A stretch of DNA of 64,000 nucleotides, from contig NZ_CP042818.1 of the NCBI RefSeq assembly GCF_008153345.1, positions 2,505,001 through 2,569,000 of the forward strand. Direction: 5' to 3'. Position numbers and translations under genes: made by a program. This DNA is from Treponema phagedenis (GTDB taxonomy: Bacteria > Spirochaetota > Spirochaetia > Treponematales > Treponemataceae). Shown here piece by piece: positions 1 to 9,838 of this stretch. Under the pieces are notes generated by a model that ran no database searches, had not been told where the DNA came from, and worked only from the letters and a program-made list of their open reading frames with translations. How positions within the stretch are numbered: the first letter of the stretch is position 1; each line of letters opens with the position of its first letter.

Positions 1-846
<846 letters not shown>

Positions 847-1101
847 TTATATTTCAAACTCTCCTATTGCTAAGAGAGCCTGATTTTACCAATAATTAAA
901 GAGTATCCTTAACCTTATTTTAAGGAACCCTGTAGCAAAAGCTTTCACTTTTACTACTCTTTATTTCATTCTTAATCGTAAAACGCTTCTCTTACCAAAG
1001 CTTTTGCCTTGGCTTATTCTTTTCTTTCCCTTCCCTCTATCTGTCAAATATCATTACTCGCCATCCGGATGTGTAATCGCAGTCAGCGAGAAGCGAATAA
1101 G
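847..1101 (-). other. rRNA leader with boxA-like antitermination site
   Basis: The stretch between the proposed rRNA promoter and the 16S 5' end reads as a transcribed leader on the minus strand. It holds a boxA-like TACTCTTTAATT (complement of 894-905; boxA consensus TGCTCTTTAACA) and a small stem (CTCTC/GAGAG around 860-877). BoxA is bound by NusB, whose gene is also in this window at 41403. No protein gene is seen here. The boxA call is by eye. Confidence 0.45.
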
Positions 1102-1131
1102 ACTATATCACAGCTCTCATTCTTTTGTCAA
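1102..1131 (-). promoter_or_regulatory. Putative rRNA operon promoter
   Basis: On the minus strand TTGACA (1131-1126) is followed after 18 bases by TATAGT (1107-1102), a near-consensus sigma-70 type promoter pointing at the 16S gene about 250 bases away. No other good -35/-10 pair was seen between it and the gene. Confidence 0.5.
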
Positions 1132-1320
1132 GAGTTCTTTCATTCTTTTTTTAAGTTTTTTTAAAAGATTTGAATTCTGTTCTCGTATGCTTTGTTAAGC
1201 TTGACAAGCTGTCGTTTGTTGTTGACAGCTTGATGAAGATACCAAAACCGTACACTTTTGTCAACTACCTAAATACACTTTTTTGCAGAAAAATAAAAAA
1301 GTTATACCGGCTGCTATACC

Positions 1321-1637
1321 GTTCTATAATTTACTTGCCAGTATACTAATTAGAGCATCGGCGGACGGCTTGTGGTTCAGTAGCCCTATGGTAAATTGCC
1401 CACCGCTCCTCAATTCCAAACGATGTTTTGCCTGAGCGTCTCAGCTAACAGGCAAAACTCGTTGGCGAAGTTACAGTGAATTTTCAAAACTTCGCCCTTG
1501 CTCAATTCCAACCGATGTGTTAAAGCATCAACACTGTTTTGTAAAACTGAAGCTTTAAAACTCGTTGGCAAAGCGGAGGCAAATTATTAACGCTTTGCCC
1601 TGTGGTAAGTTTACTCACCGTTGCGCCGTGTCGGGCT
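1321..1637. repeat. Composite intergenic repeat element (expanded copy)
   Basis: This gap holds an expanded copy of the dispersed element described in the findings. It starts with a diverged AATTTACTTGCCAGTATAC end and reaches CCTATGGTAAATTGCCCACCG. It then carries hairpin modules (GTTTTGCCTG/CAGGCAAAAC, GGCGAAGTT/AACTTCGCC, GGCAAAGCG/CGCTTTGCC) and closes with TTGCGCCGTGTCG near 1621. The modules match those at 16500-16710 in opposite orientation. No gene is seen between 1132 and 1722. A separate 9-bp inverted repeat (CAAGCTGTC/GACAGCTTG) lies at 1205-1232. Confidence 0.7.
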
Positions 1638-1722
1638 CTTTTTTATGATTTGTATTAGATACAGTAAAAGACATGTTTGCTGTTTCAAAAGAATACCACG
1701 AATTTATAAAAAAGAGTCTTGG

Positions 1723-2607
1723 TTATTTACGCGGTCCAAGGGCGATTAAGAATACTGCGAGTAAAATAAGGCATGCGCCCGAGATAGAGAGTATATCAAG
1801 TTTTTCATGTAATATGGCTACGCCGAGTAAAATACCGGTAATCGGTTCTATGGTGCTTAAGATCGAAGTGTTTTGAGCGCCGATTATTTTTATGCCGTAT
1901 TGGAATAAATTAACGGCTCCCGCAGATACTAAAATCGAAAGCGTAAGCGCATAGCTCCAAGCGGGTATGCCGAACTCGAGACTGAGCTCTTTACGGATGC
2001 CGGAATATCCGAGCATGATGACCGCCGAAATTACACAAAGATAAAAGGTAAGTTTTATTGCATTCATTTTTCGCAAAGGGCTTTTATCAATGTAGATAAC
2101 ATAGACGGCAAAGGTTACCCCCGAAAGAAAGGCTATCAGTAAGCCGAAAAAACTTGCAATTTCTCCGCTTTTTCCGCACAGAAAGACTCCTGTCGTTGCC
2201 ATAAGTACTGCAGCTATTTTGATAAGGCTTGCTTTTTCTTTAAAAAAAATAATGCATACTAAAACTACCAATGAGGGATAAATAAAGTGTACCGCCGTTG
2301 CAAGGCCGACAGAAATATAATCATACGAGATAAATAAAAGGAAAACAGATATGCAGTATCCTAATATTGATGCGGTGATAAGATGAAATAATTCTTTTGC
2401 ACTAATTGCCAACGGGATTTTTTGTGTCCGCAGAACGATATAGAGAAAGGGTAAGACTAAAAAGAATCGCAAAAATATCAGCGTTGAAGCATTGCCGCCG
2501 TGGATATAAAATTTTTTTGCAAGGATCGGCATGCAGCCGAATATAAATGCCGAAAGCAGAATCGCAATAACGCCTTTTGCTTTTTGAGAAAGAAATTGTT
2601 TGTTCAT
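1723..2607 (-). CDS. EamA/DMT-family transporter
   Basis: 294-residue integral membrane protein with about ten hydrophobic segments arranged as two EamA repeats. The second repeat carries the typical STIEPITGILLGVAILHE block, and the N-terminus has a FGCMPILAKKF segment like many RhaT/YdcZ-type permeases. The family exports or imports small metabolites, and the substrate cannot be read from sequence. The start lies 5 bases after the peroxiredoxin stop and has no clear ribosome site, so it is probably translated by coupling within a two-gene operon. Its length is normal for the family. Confidence 0.85.
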   Translation of the reverse strand: MNKQFLSQKAKGVIAILLSAFIFGCMPILAKKFYIHGGNASTLIFLRFFLVLPFLYIVLRTQKIPLAISAKELFHLITASILGYCISVFLLFISYDYISVGLATAVHFIYPSLVVLVCIIFFKEKASLIKIAAVLMATTGVFLCGKSGEIASFFGLLIAFLSGVTFAVYVIYIDKSPLRKMNAIKLTFYLCVISAVIMLGYSGIRKELSLEFGIPAWSYALTLSILVSAGAVNLFQYGIKIIGAQNTSILSTIEPITGILLGVAILHEKLDILSISGACLILLAVFLIALGPRK

Positions 2608-2612
2608 AGAAA

Positions 2613-3065
2613 TTATAAAGCCGCAAGAATTTCCGCAGCGTGATTTTTCGGGCTTACCTTCGGAAAGACGTGCGTTATTTTTCCCTCTTCATCGATAATA
2701 TACGTTGAACGAACAACGCCGAAATATTTTTTGCCGAACATGGACTTTTCGCCCCATGCCTCATATTTTTGGATGACCTCTTTTTCGGGGTCTGCCAAAA
2801 GATAAAAAGGCAATGCATGTTTTGCCTTAAACTTTGCATGGGAGCTTTCGCTGTCAGGACTGATGCCGATAACAACCGCACCTTTATCCAAAATATCATC
2901 GTACACATCACGGAACGCGCAAGCCTCTGTTGTGCAACCCGAAGTGTTATCCCGCGGATAAAAATAAAGCACTATCTTTTTCCCTTTAAACTGCGAAAGC
3001 TTTACGCTTTCCTCATCTTCGTTTTTTAATGTAAAAGCCGGAGCTTTTTTTCCTACAGTGAGCAT
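2613..3065 (-). CDS. bcp: Thioredoxin-dependent peroxiredoxin, BCP/PrxQ type
   Basis: 150-residue AhpC/TSA-family peroxidase that reduces hydroperoxides in the cytoplasm. The peroxidatic Cys is C44 in the motif NTSGCTTEAC, and C49 five residues on is the resolving Cys typical of alpha-type BCP. The usual Pro before the motif is replaced by Ser-Gly. Downstream, FYLLADPEKEV and the C-terminal KVSPKNHAAEIL match BCP. Ribosome site GGGAGGG sits 8 bases before the ATG, and a promoter is visible at 3121-3148. It heads the operon with the DMT transporter. Confidence 0.93.
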   Translation of the reverse strand: MLTVGKKAPAFTLKNEDEESVKLSQFKGKKIVLYFYPRDNTSGCTTEACAFRDVYDDILDKGAVVIGISPDSESSHAKFKAKHALPFYLLADPEKEVIQKYEAWGEKSMFGKKYFGVVRSTYIIDEEGKITHVFPKVSPKNHAAEILAAL

Positions 3066-3120
3066 AGTACGAGCCCTCCCCTACAAGGCTTTTTATTTTT
3101 AAACTTTCAAGCCTGTGCCC

Positions 3121-3148
3121 AGTATAGCAAAAAGAGGAGAAAGCGCAA
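3121..3148 (-). promoter_or_regulatory. Promoter of bcp-DMT operon
   Basis: Minus strand TTGCGC (3148-3143), 16-base spacer, TATACT (3126-3121), about 55 bases before the bcp start codon. Confidence 0.5.
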
Positions 3149-3181
3149 AGGGGGAGGCAAAAGCAAGACTTTTTAATAATA

Positions 3182-3222
3182 CGAGTTTTAAAGCAAAGGC
3201 ATTTACAAAGCTTTAAAACTCG
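3182..3222. repeat. Hairpin module CGAGTTTTAAAGC/GCTTTAAAACTCG
   Basis: A perfect 13-bp inverted repeat (3182-3194 and 3210-3222) in the gap between pnrE and bcp. The same stem recurs in several other gaps (for example near 16810, 37880 and 55440). A half-site of the GGCAAAATTATGCC palindrome lies at 3259-3275, next to the pnrE stop. It could end the pnr transcript. Confidence 0.6.
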
Positions 3223-3276
3223 CAGGTTTGTCTCTTTTTTTTAAAATTGTTTATGATTCGGACGGCAAAATTATGC

Positions 3277-4182
3277 CTAGCTGCTGCCGCCTTCATAGGG
3301 CAAACCAACCGATGCCGGTGCATAGTTTTTGCCGCTGAAAACCACGAGGGCGATGAGCGTTATCAGGTACGGCATGATATTAAACATATCCGACGGGAGT
3401 CGTTTGAGCAGTTCATAATCGTTTGCGATAATCGAAAAAGCAAGGGTTGAGCCGAAAAGAATTGCCGCACCGGTAATGCCGATCGGGCGCCATCTGCCGA
3501 ATGAAACAACGGCAAGCGCAATAAAGCCGTGCCCGTTTACGGTCGTTGAATTAAACTGCGTATTGGTGGTAAGTACCAGACAGCCGCCTGCAATGCCTGC
3601 CAAAAACCCTGAGGTAAGTACCGCCATATACCGTATTCTTTGTACATTGATGCCGACCGAAGCTGCCGCCTGCGGGTTTTCTCCGCAGGAGCGAAGACGT
3701 AAGCCGAGCGGACGTTTATAAAGAATAAACCATGCCAAAAGAATAATAATGAGCGCAACATAGGCGGTCGGATATATTCCAGCAAAAGAAGGCATCATTC
3801 CGAGCATAAACTCCTTTGTTTGCTCTTGCTTAAAAATAATCTGCGAAATAAAGCGCGTAACACCGACTGCCAAAAGGTTAATGCCGGTGCCGGAAATTGT
3901 TTGATCCGCATTCAAAGAAACAGAGGCAAACGCATGAATAAGCGAAAAGATCATACCGAACACGCCTCCACAAAGGATGGCAAACCAGATTGAAAACCCT
4001 CCCAAAGGGACTTCGGTAAAAAAATGCACGGTTGCGGTAGCGAAGGCGCCGAATACCATCAAGCCTTCAAGGGCGATATTGACAACCCCCGACCGTTCGC
4101 AAATCATACCCGCCGTTGCGGTAATCAGAATGGGGGAGACAAGCATCAGTATTGTAGGAATTTTGTTTAAAAGACTAAGCAT
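3277..4182 (-). CDS. pnrE: ABC transporter permease, purine nucleoside uptake (PnrE-like)
   Basis: 301-residue inner-membrane permease of the BmpA/sugar-type (BPD_transp_2) family. Clear family segments are GMICERSGVVNIALEG near the N-terminus and the central LLAWFILYKRPLGLRLRS block, with eight or more membrane spans. It overlaps the preceding permease gene by 8 bases and is last in the operon with the BMP lipoprotein, ATPase and PnrD-like permease. In T. pallidum the equivalent genes (TP0319-TP0323) form the PnrABCDE purine nucleoside importer, so the same role is inferred here. Confidence 0.88.
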   Translation of the reverse strand: MLSLLNKIPTILMLVSPILITATAGMICERSGVVNIALEGLMVFGAFATATVHFFTEVPLGGFSIWFAILCGGVFGMIFSLIHAFASVSLNADQTISGTGINLLAVGVTRFISQIIFKQEQTKEFMLGMMPSFAGIYPTAYVALIIILLAWFILYKRPLGLRLRSCGENPQAAASVGINVQRIRYMAVLTSGFLAGIAGGCLVLTTNTQFNSTTVNGHGFIALAVVSFGRWRPIGITGAAILFGSTLAFSIIANDYELLKRLPSDMFNIMPYLITLIALVVFSGKNYAPASVGLPYEGGSS

Positions 4183-5293
4183 GCTGTATCTCCTTTTGAA
4201 GTTTCTTTTTTAAAGAATTGCGTACAATAATGCCAAAGCCTGCCCGAAGTGCGATAAAGACAACTACCAAGCCTTGAATAATATAGGTAATTTCTTTTGG
4301 AATTGAGTTTGATTCCATCAGCGGTTGCGCGGAAGAAAGCATGCCGAACAAAAGCCCTGCAAGGAGGGTTCCGCCCGCCCGATTGTTTCCTACTAAGGCA
4401 ACAGCAATACCGGCAAAACCGTACCCGTCCATACTGGCAATTACTCTTCCGTAGCGGAAACTGCCGAGCGCCACAATAGCACCGGCAAGCCCCGCAAAAA
4501 CTCCGGCAATAAACATCGAAAGCACAATACTTTTTACCACCGAAATACCCGATGCACGGGCTGCTTCTTTGTTAAAACCGGTTGCCCGCAACCCGAAGCC
4601 GACACTTGTTTTTTCCATAATAAACCAGTACACCAGTGTGGAAAGAATTACAAAAACTATACCGATGTTAAGCCGAGAGCCGCCGGTGAGTTTTTCAAGA
4701 AAGGCGGTTTTTAATAATACGCTGGCCGGAAAATTCGGTGTACGGTAGGTATTGGTGCCGGGAATAAGGCTGACCAATATTCGCGAGCTGTATAATGCAA
4801 TATAGTTCAGCATAATCGTTGCAACAACCTCGGACACCTCGTATTTTGCTTTAAGCCAGCCGACAATCGCGCCCCAAAGCCCGCCGGCAAAGGCGGCAAA
4901 CAAGAGGGCGGCAAGCCAGTGTAATACTGAAATTTGCGGAAAATAAAAAGCGATAAATTGCGCAACCGTAAGTCCGACAATGTATTGCCCTTCGCCTCCG
5001 ATATTAAATAACCCTGCGCGGGCTGCAAAACCCATTGCAAATCCGCAGAGAATAAACGGCATTGACTGGCAAAGCCATTCTCCGATATAGCGTATATAAA
5101 ATCTGCCGCGGTCAATATTATAGCCGGTAAGCACCTGCAAAATAGCCTTATACATGCCGGCGGGGTTTTTATCGATAATCAGAATCAGCACCGTCCCCAC
5201 CAAAAAACCTAATGCCACAACAATCAAGGATAAGAGTGTGTCGGAGGCGACAATAATTTCTCCGAGTGATTTATTTTGTTTATTATGTTTCAC
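4175..5293 (-). CDS. pnrD: ABC transporter permease, purine nucleoside uptake (PnrD-like)
   Basis: 372-residue polytopic permease of the BPD_transp_2 family, longer than its partner because of an N-terminal extension. The stretch FNIGGEGQYIVGLTVAQFIA and the EVSEVVATIMLNYIALY block are typical of BMP-family nucleoside transporter permeases. It overlaps the ATPase gene by 11 bases and the PnrE-like gene by 8, so translation is probably coupled. With PnrE it would form the membrane channel of the importer. Confidence 0.88.
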   Translation of the reverse strand: MKHNKQNKSLGEIIVASDTLLSLIVVALGFLVGTVLILIIDKNPAGMYKAILQVLTGYNIDRGRFYIRYIGEWLCQSMPFILCGFAMGFAARAGLFNIGGEGQYIVGLTVAQFIAFYFPQISVLHWLAALLFAAFAGGLWGAIVGWLKAKYEVSEVVATIMLNYIALYSSRILVSLIPGTNTYRTPNFPASVLLKTAFLEKLTGGSRLNIGIVFVILSTLVYWFIMEKTSVGFGLRATGFNKEAARASGISVVKSIVLSMFIAGVFAGLAGAIVALGSFRYGRVIASMDGYGFAGIAVALVGNNRAGGTLLAGLLFGMLSSAQPLMESNSIPKEITYIIQGLVVVFIALRAGFGIIVRNSLKKKLQKEIQHA

Positions 5294-6818
5294 TTTGTGC
5301 CCCTGCCATCATAACTCCTATTTGCTTTTCAGTTAGAGTTCCTTCGTCAAAAATACCTGCAATCTTCCCGTGAGAAATAATTGCAATCCTATCGCAGAGA
5401 TTCATAATCTCATCCAATTCAAAAGAGATAAGCAAAATAGCCTTGCCGGCATCCCGTTCCGCAAGAATACGCTTTCTGATATATTCGATTGCCCCAACAT
5501 CTAAACCCCGTGTCGGCTGGGCAATTAACAGAAAATCCGGAGACAAACTTATTTCGCGTGCGATAATAACCTTTTGCTGATTTCCTCCCGACAAACTTTT
5601 GCAAAGCGCTGTTCCGCGCTCCGTGCCAGTTCTGATATCATACTCATCAATAAGGTGCTCCGCATTATCCTTTATCTTTTTAAAATTGAGGGTGGAAAGG
5701 CGGGACGAATACTCGTTCTCATCGTAATTTTTGATGATCATGTTTTCCGCTACGGTGAAATTAAGTACCAGCCCGTGTTTTTGGCGGTCTTCGGGAATAA
5801 AACCCAAGCCTCGATGAACACGCTCAATAATGGAAAGTTTGGTAATATCTTCTCCGCGTAAGAAGATATTCCCCGAATCAACCGGCAATAATCCGGTGAT
5901 GGCATAAATCAATTCCCGCTGCCCGTTGCCGTCAATACCCGCAAGCCCGACAATTTCGCCGGCGTGCACGGAAATAGAAACATCTTCTATATGATGGTGA
6001 TTATCGGATCCGTGAACCGATAAATTCCGAGTTTCAAAAATAAGCTGCCGTTTGTTCAAAGGATTTTTATCGATGTGGAATTTTACCACTCGCCCGACCA
6101 TCATCTCCGCCATTTGCTCTTCGGAAGTTTCGGCCACCTCAATCGTATTGATGTATTTTCCGCGCCGCAAAATAGTACAGCGATCAGCCACCGCTTTAAT
6201 TTCCTGCAACTTATGCGTAATCAGGATAACAGTCTTTCCTTCCTGCTTCAGCTTTCTGATAATTTCCATAAGTTCATCAATTTCCTGCGGAGTCAGCACG
6301 GCGCTTGGCTCATCAAGAATCATGATATCCGCATGGCGATAAAGCGTTTTTAGTATTTCAACCCGTTGCTGCATTCCCACCGAGATATCCGAAATAAGCG
6401 CCCGCGGATCAACCTGCAAGCCGTATTGTTTGGAAAGCGCTTCAACCTCGGCCTCGGCCTTTTTGATATCAAGGGTGCCATAACGGGTAGTGGGCTCCAT
6501 CCCGAGGATAATATTTTCGGTAACGGTATAGTTTGCAACCAGTTTAAAATGCTGGTGCACCATACCGATACCTAAGGCAGTTGCATCATTCGGATTTTTA
6601 ATCCGCACCTCTTTTCCTTTGATTTTAATTGTTCCGGAATCGGCGGCGTATGCACCGAAAAGAATAGACATAAGAGTTGATTTACCCGCCCCGTTCTCAC
6701 CTAACAAGGCGTGAATCTCGTTTTCTTTTACAATAAGCGAGACATTGTCATTCGCAACAACACCGGGAAATATTTTAGTAATTCCCAGCATTTCAATGGC
6801 ATTGATAGCTGTATTCAT
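5283..6818 (-). CDS. pnrC: ABC transporter ATPase, two nucleotide-binding domains (PnrC-like)
   Basis: 511-residue RbsA-like ATPase with two fused ABC domains. The first has Walker A GENGAGKST, signature ISVGMQQRVEILK and Walker B MILDEPSAVL. The second has a degenerate Walker A (GIDGNGQRE, no GK) but an intact LSGGNQQKV signature, as is usual in this family. It powers nucleoside import with the two permeases downstream. There is no strong ribosome site. A hairpin at 6840-6865 separates it from pnrA, which may lower ATPase expression relative to the binding protein. Confidence 0.9.
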   Translation of the reverse strand: MNTAINAIEMLGITKIFPGVVANDNVSLIVKENEIHALLGENGAGKSTLMSILFGAYAADSGTIKIKGKEVRIKNPNDATALGIGMVHQHFKLVANYTVTENIILGMEPTTRYGTLDIKKAEAEVEALSKQYGLQVDPRALISDISVGMQQRVEILKTLYRHADIMILDEPSAVLTPQEIDELMEIIRKLKQEGKTVILITHKLQEIKAVADRCTILRRGKYINTIEVAETSEEQMAEMMVGRVVKFHIDKNPLNKRQLIFETRNLSVHGSDNHHHIEDVSISVHAGEIVGLAGIDGNGQRELIYAITGLLPVDSGNIFLRGEDITKLSIIERVHRGLGFIPEDRQKHGLVLNFTVAENMIIKNYDENEYSSRLSTLNFKKIKDNAEHLIDEYDIRTGTERGTALCKSLSGGNQQKVIIAREISLSPDFLLIAQPTRGLDVGAIEYIRKRILAERDAGKAILLISFELDEIMNLCDRIAIISHGKIAGIFDEGTLTEKQIGVMMAGAQSET

Positions 6819-6839
6819 AATTTACATAAAATATGGAAA

Positions 6840-6865
6840 AAGGCGGAAAGCAGAGTTTCCGCCTT
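6840..6865 (-). terminator. Hairpin between pnrA and pnrC (partial terminator)
   Basis: Ten-base inverted repeat AAGGCGGAAA/TTTCCGCCTT with a 6-base loop, followed on the minus strand by a short T run. It lies inside the operon just after the pnrA stop. It could attenuate read-through or stabilise the pnrA message. Confidence 0.6.
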
Positions 6866-6871
6866 CCGTTT

Positions 6872-8005
6872 TTACTGATCGTCTTTTGCAGATAAACCTG
6901 CAGGCACAACTTTTGCATCAAGTGCATCGGCATATCGTTTGTATACTTTTATTTTTCCGTCAATAATATCTTTTCTAACGGCATTCACTTTATCGATAAT
7001 GCTTTTGCTTAATGCGCTGTTTTTGGTGGAATAGTCAACACCGTCTTTTGCCATGTCAAGCACAACAATTTCACCGGTGAAAGTTCCCGCTTCTACCGCA
7101 CGAAGTGCATACTCGGTGGCGCTTTCAACTCGTTTGATCATGGAGGTCAGTACCGCCGATTGCCCTTCCGCATAAATACCGTCCTCATACTGGTCGGAAT
7201 CTACACCGATAGCCCAAACATTTTTGCCCTGAATGCGATACTCTTTTGCCTGCGCAATAGTGCCGTTTCCGGTACCGCCCGCTGCGGAAAAGATTGCATA
7301 CACGCCCGAATCATACCAGTTTTTTGCCTGTGTTTTTGCAAGCTCCGGTTTTCCCCAGTCGTTTGCATAATAGTCAAGAATCTGCGCATCGGGAAGAACC
7401 GAAAGCACGCCTTGCACAAACCCGATCTCAAAACGGGTAATAATTGTGCCCGCAATACCGCCGATAAAGCCGAATTTCGGATTTTTAATACCGTCTTCCT
7501 GTGCTTTCAGCGCAGCTGCAACACCGACAAGATACGAACCCTGCTCTTCCGCAAAGGTTGCCTGCATAAGATTCGGGCCGCTGAGCCAATCAACGTCAAC
7601 AATTAAATAGTGCAAATCGGGATACAAAGCCGCAACTTCGGTCATACTGTCGGCAAAGGAAAAACCGGTTGCCGTAATCAAACTGTACCCTTCGTCGGAA
7701 ACCTGCTTTAATGTCGGCAAATACATATCCTGTGTTTGACAGGTTACGACATCATAATACTTTCCCCGTTTTGACGTATTTTCCCACGTATCTCCGTAGA
7801 AATTTAAAATACCTCGCCATGCGGCGGCATTAAAAGATTTATCCGCAATACTGGTAACATCAGTTATCAGCCGGACAGTAACCGGAGTAGATTCCTTTAC
7901 TTCTGTCGAGCCGGATTCTTTTCCTTCTTCAGTTTTGGTACAAGAACCAAAAAACACCATACAGAGAGCCGCACAAACGGCTACAATTAACAAACGCTTT
8001 TTCAT
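6872..8005 (-). CDS. pnrA: BMP-family nucleoside-binding lipoprotein (PnrA/TmpC-like)
   Basis: 377-residue lipoprotein starting MKKRLLIV, chosen over an upstream ATG because AGGAGG sits 7 bases before this start. A signal peptide ends in a lipobox with Cys22 (FFGSC). The mature part matches the BMP/Med periplasmic-binding family: DKSFNAAAWRGI near the N-terminus, FAEEQGSYLVGVAAALKAQE, and the ribose-site-like FSAAGGTGNG and GVDSDQYEDG motifs. T. pallidum PnrA (TmpC, TP0319) binds purine nucleosides. It heads the transporter operon and is followed by an intra-operon hairpin, consistent with excess binding protein. Confidence 0.93.
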   Translation of the reverse strand: MKKRLLIVAVCAALCMVFFGSCTKTEEGKESGSTEVKESTPVTVRLITDVTSIADKSFNAAAWRGILNFYGDTWENTSKRGKYYDVVTCQTQDMYLPTLKQVSDEGYSLITATGFSFADSMTEVAALYPDLHYLIVDVDWLSGPNLMQATFAEEQGSYLVGVAAALKAQEDGIKNPKFGFIGGIAGTIITRFEIGFVQGVLSVLPDAQILDYYANDWGKPELAKTQAKNWYDSGVYAIFSAAGGTGNGTIAQAKEYRIQGKNVWAIGVDSDQYEDGIYAEGQSAVLTSMIKRVESATEYALRAVEAGTFTGEIVVLDMAKDGVDYSTKNSALSKSIIDKVNAVRKDIIDGKIKVYKRYADALDAKVVPAGLSAKDDQ

Positions 8006-8058
8006 ACATAAGCCTCCTAAAATTACAAAACAGCGCCAAATTGCATCGTCCGCCAAAA

Positions 8059-8149
8059 CTCTGTTCAAATAGTAAACAAAAACAGAGCCTAACAAACCGG
8101 TACTTTACGCTATTTGTGCTATTATAACATCTTTTTTATTGAAAAACAA
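8059..8149 (-). promoter_or_regulatory. pnrA promoter and leader hairpin
   Basis: On the minus strand TATAAT (8126-8121) is preceded after 17 bases by a weak -35 TTGTTT (8149-8144). The leader contains a 7-bp hairpin CTCTGTT/AACAGAG (8059-8087) followed by TTTT, placed between promoter and ribosome site. It may be an attenuator. It does not show a purine-riboswitch core that I recognise. Confidence 0.45.
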
Positions 8150-8239
8150 GGGGAAAGCAAAAAATTACCAGTATTTTTGCAAATCAACGTATTCTACAGT
8201 AATAATTTTAGTTAATAATTGTTCTTTTAATAACTCAAT

Positions 8240-8312
8240 GAGTTTTGACATCCGTATCAAAAACCAACCCGTCTGCTTGGAACCACAGGCGTCCGTGCCC
8301 GTTCTGATTATT
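8240..8312. repeat. Intergenic repeat module (GACATCCGTATCAAAA / GTCCGTGCCCGTTCTGA)
   Basis: The gap 8150-8563 holds a copy of the module that also occurs near 16730-16880, 28060, 38030-38090 and 47030-47110. It contains GAGTTTTGACATCCGTATCA followed by GGAACCACAGGCGTCCGTGC. The rest of the gap shows nothing else convincing apart from the ribosome site of the next gene. Confidence 0.55.
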
Positions 8313-8563
8313 GTTTTTACTCTCTCGATGTGGTTATTTTTTCATGTCTAAGCCTTGGGAGGAACTCGGAATGGTAACTTTTAAGGATTATGCCCCAGAG
8401 GCTGTGTCGAATTTTTATTTAGAATTTATCTTTGAAGTATATTCTGCTTGAAACAAATAAAAGGCGTGCTTTTGTTTGAAACAGGTAATACACTTAGGAT
8501 AGGATTAAACGTTATGAAAAATCATACTGTTTTTAATCAAAAAAATTTACAAGGAGACTTAGT

Positions 8564-9535
8564 ATGAAAAAAGCAAAAATTTTAATCGTATTTGCAATGT
8601 TTGCCGTCTTTTTGTTCTGCGTTGGAGGGTGTAAACAAATGTTGATAATAAAATACCGGATGATCAAATAAATAATGATGAGCAGCCAAATAATAGCGGG
8701 TATATAGATGATAACCGACCGAATCACAGTGATCCTGATTCCGGTAACAGCGAAATCTCTTCCTATTAATAAATTGCTGGCAAGCTTGGAAACGCTCGCA
8801 AATTTCAATGATGTTCCTGCAGAAATTGTGAAAATGCATGTACTGTTAGGTTCCGCAAATTTAAAAGCTGCAAAATCAAAGTTAAAAATTGTGGATAAAA
8901 ATGAAGGAAAGCCTATTGCAAAAGGTACAACAAAAGATGCATTGGAAAAACGCTTTGTGTTGGAAGAAAGACATGACGAACAGTCAAACCTGTTACCTAA
9001 TCTACCGAGTGACATGAATAATGAACAGATAGAGTGTTATGACAAGTTTATCACCGATCTTGAAACGGCTGCGGAGCTTACAGACGTACTGCCAATAGCC
9101 GTACAAACATCCGTGAAAGTTGTTGCAAAACAAATGGAAGGTATTCAAGGGAAAACAAAATATACAATTGTTGATAAAAAGCCCGGCGATTCAATTACAA
9201 AAGGCACAAAGAAAGAAGCATTACAGCAGCGGTTTATGATAGAAAAAGCTAAGAACTCGTCCAACCCCGTATTGCCCGTCCTACCGAATGCCATGAGTAA
9301 TGAGCAAAAAATTTACTACGATACTTTTATCTTCAGTCTTGCAACAAGAGCCGCAATAACTATACTTCCCGCAGATACAGTGAAAAATATGACAAAAACG
9401 GCAGCGGAACACATGGAAAATATTTCCGGAACCGCAAAATATACAATCAAGGATAAAATGCCGAACATGCCTGTTCTACAAGGTACAAAAAAAGAAGCTT
9501 TAGAAAAACGTTTTGTCGCGGAGAAAGTAAAATAA
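8564..9535 (+). pseudogene. Frameshifted lipoprotein with three internal repeats
   Basis: A ribosome site AAGGAG precedes MKKAKILIVFAMFAVF and a lipobox ending GGCK, but this frame stops at 8669. The next frame (8641-8769) encodes an Asn/Asp-rich linker (VDNKIPDDQINNDEQP) and the original frame resumes near 8768. One base lost in the A run near 8636 and one T gained near 8767 would restore a single protein of about 320 residues. Its body is three repeats of about 80 residues, each starting YDKF/YNKL and ending in an IVDKKPG..TKGTKKEALQQRF-type block. I do not recognise the family. It may be a surface lipoprotein, either decayed or carrying two compensating indels. Confidence 0.7.
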
Positions 9536-9542
9536 ACAATTC

Positions 9543-9580
9543 TTAAAAGAGTTGCGGGGAAACTCTCTCCACTCTTTTAA
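9543..9580 (+). terminator. Hairpin after the repeat lipoprotein
   Basis: Ten-base inverted repeat TTAAAAGAGT/ACTCTTTTAA with an 18-base loop, 8 bases after the stop, followed by an AT-rich stretch. Confidence 0.45.
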
Positions 9581-9838
9581 CAGTAATTTTTTATAACAAT
9601 TCTTTCACAGGACTTTTATTGGCTGATTATCCATTGTATATGAGAAGAGGTTTCTCAGCTCTTGTCGTGGGCAAGCTCTTACAGTCTCTTGACATTTGAT
9701 GCGCTTTAATGCAAAATAACCGCATTCAATATGAGTGGCATATTTTACCGGGATCTGCTAATTTTCGTCCGGTATACATTAAAACAAGCAAATGGATATA
9801 TGCCGATATGTATTAAAAATTCTGTTGAGGAGTTGCAC

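Noticed and set aside
8006-8120. Purine riboswitch before pnrA
   Set aside because: The leader has one simple 7-bp hairpin and no three-way junction or conserved loop sequences that I can recognise.
8371-8451. 26-codon frame with a good ribosome site (GGGAGGA) encoding VTFKDYAPEAVSNF
   Set aside because: Too short to judge, at the edge of repeat DNA; may be a gene fragment.
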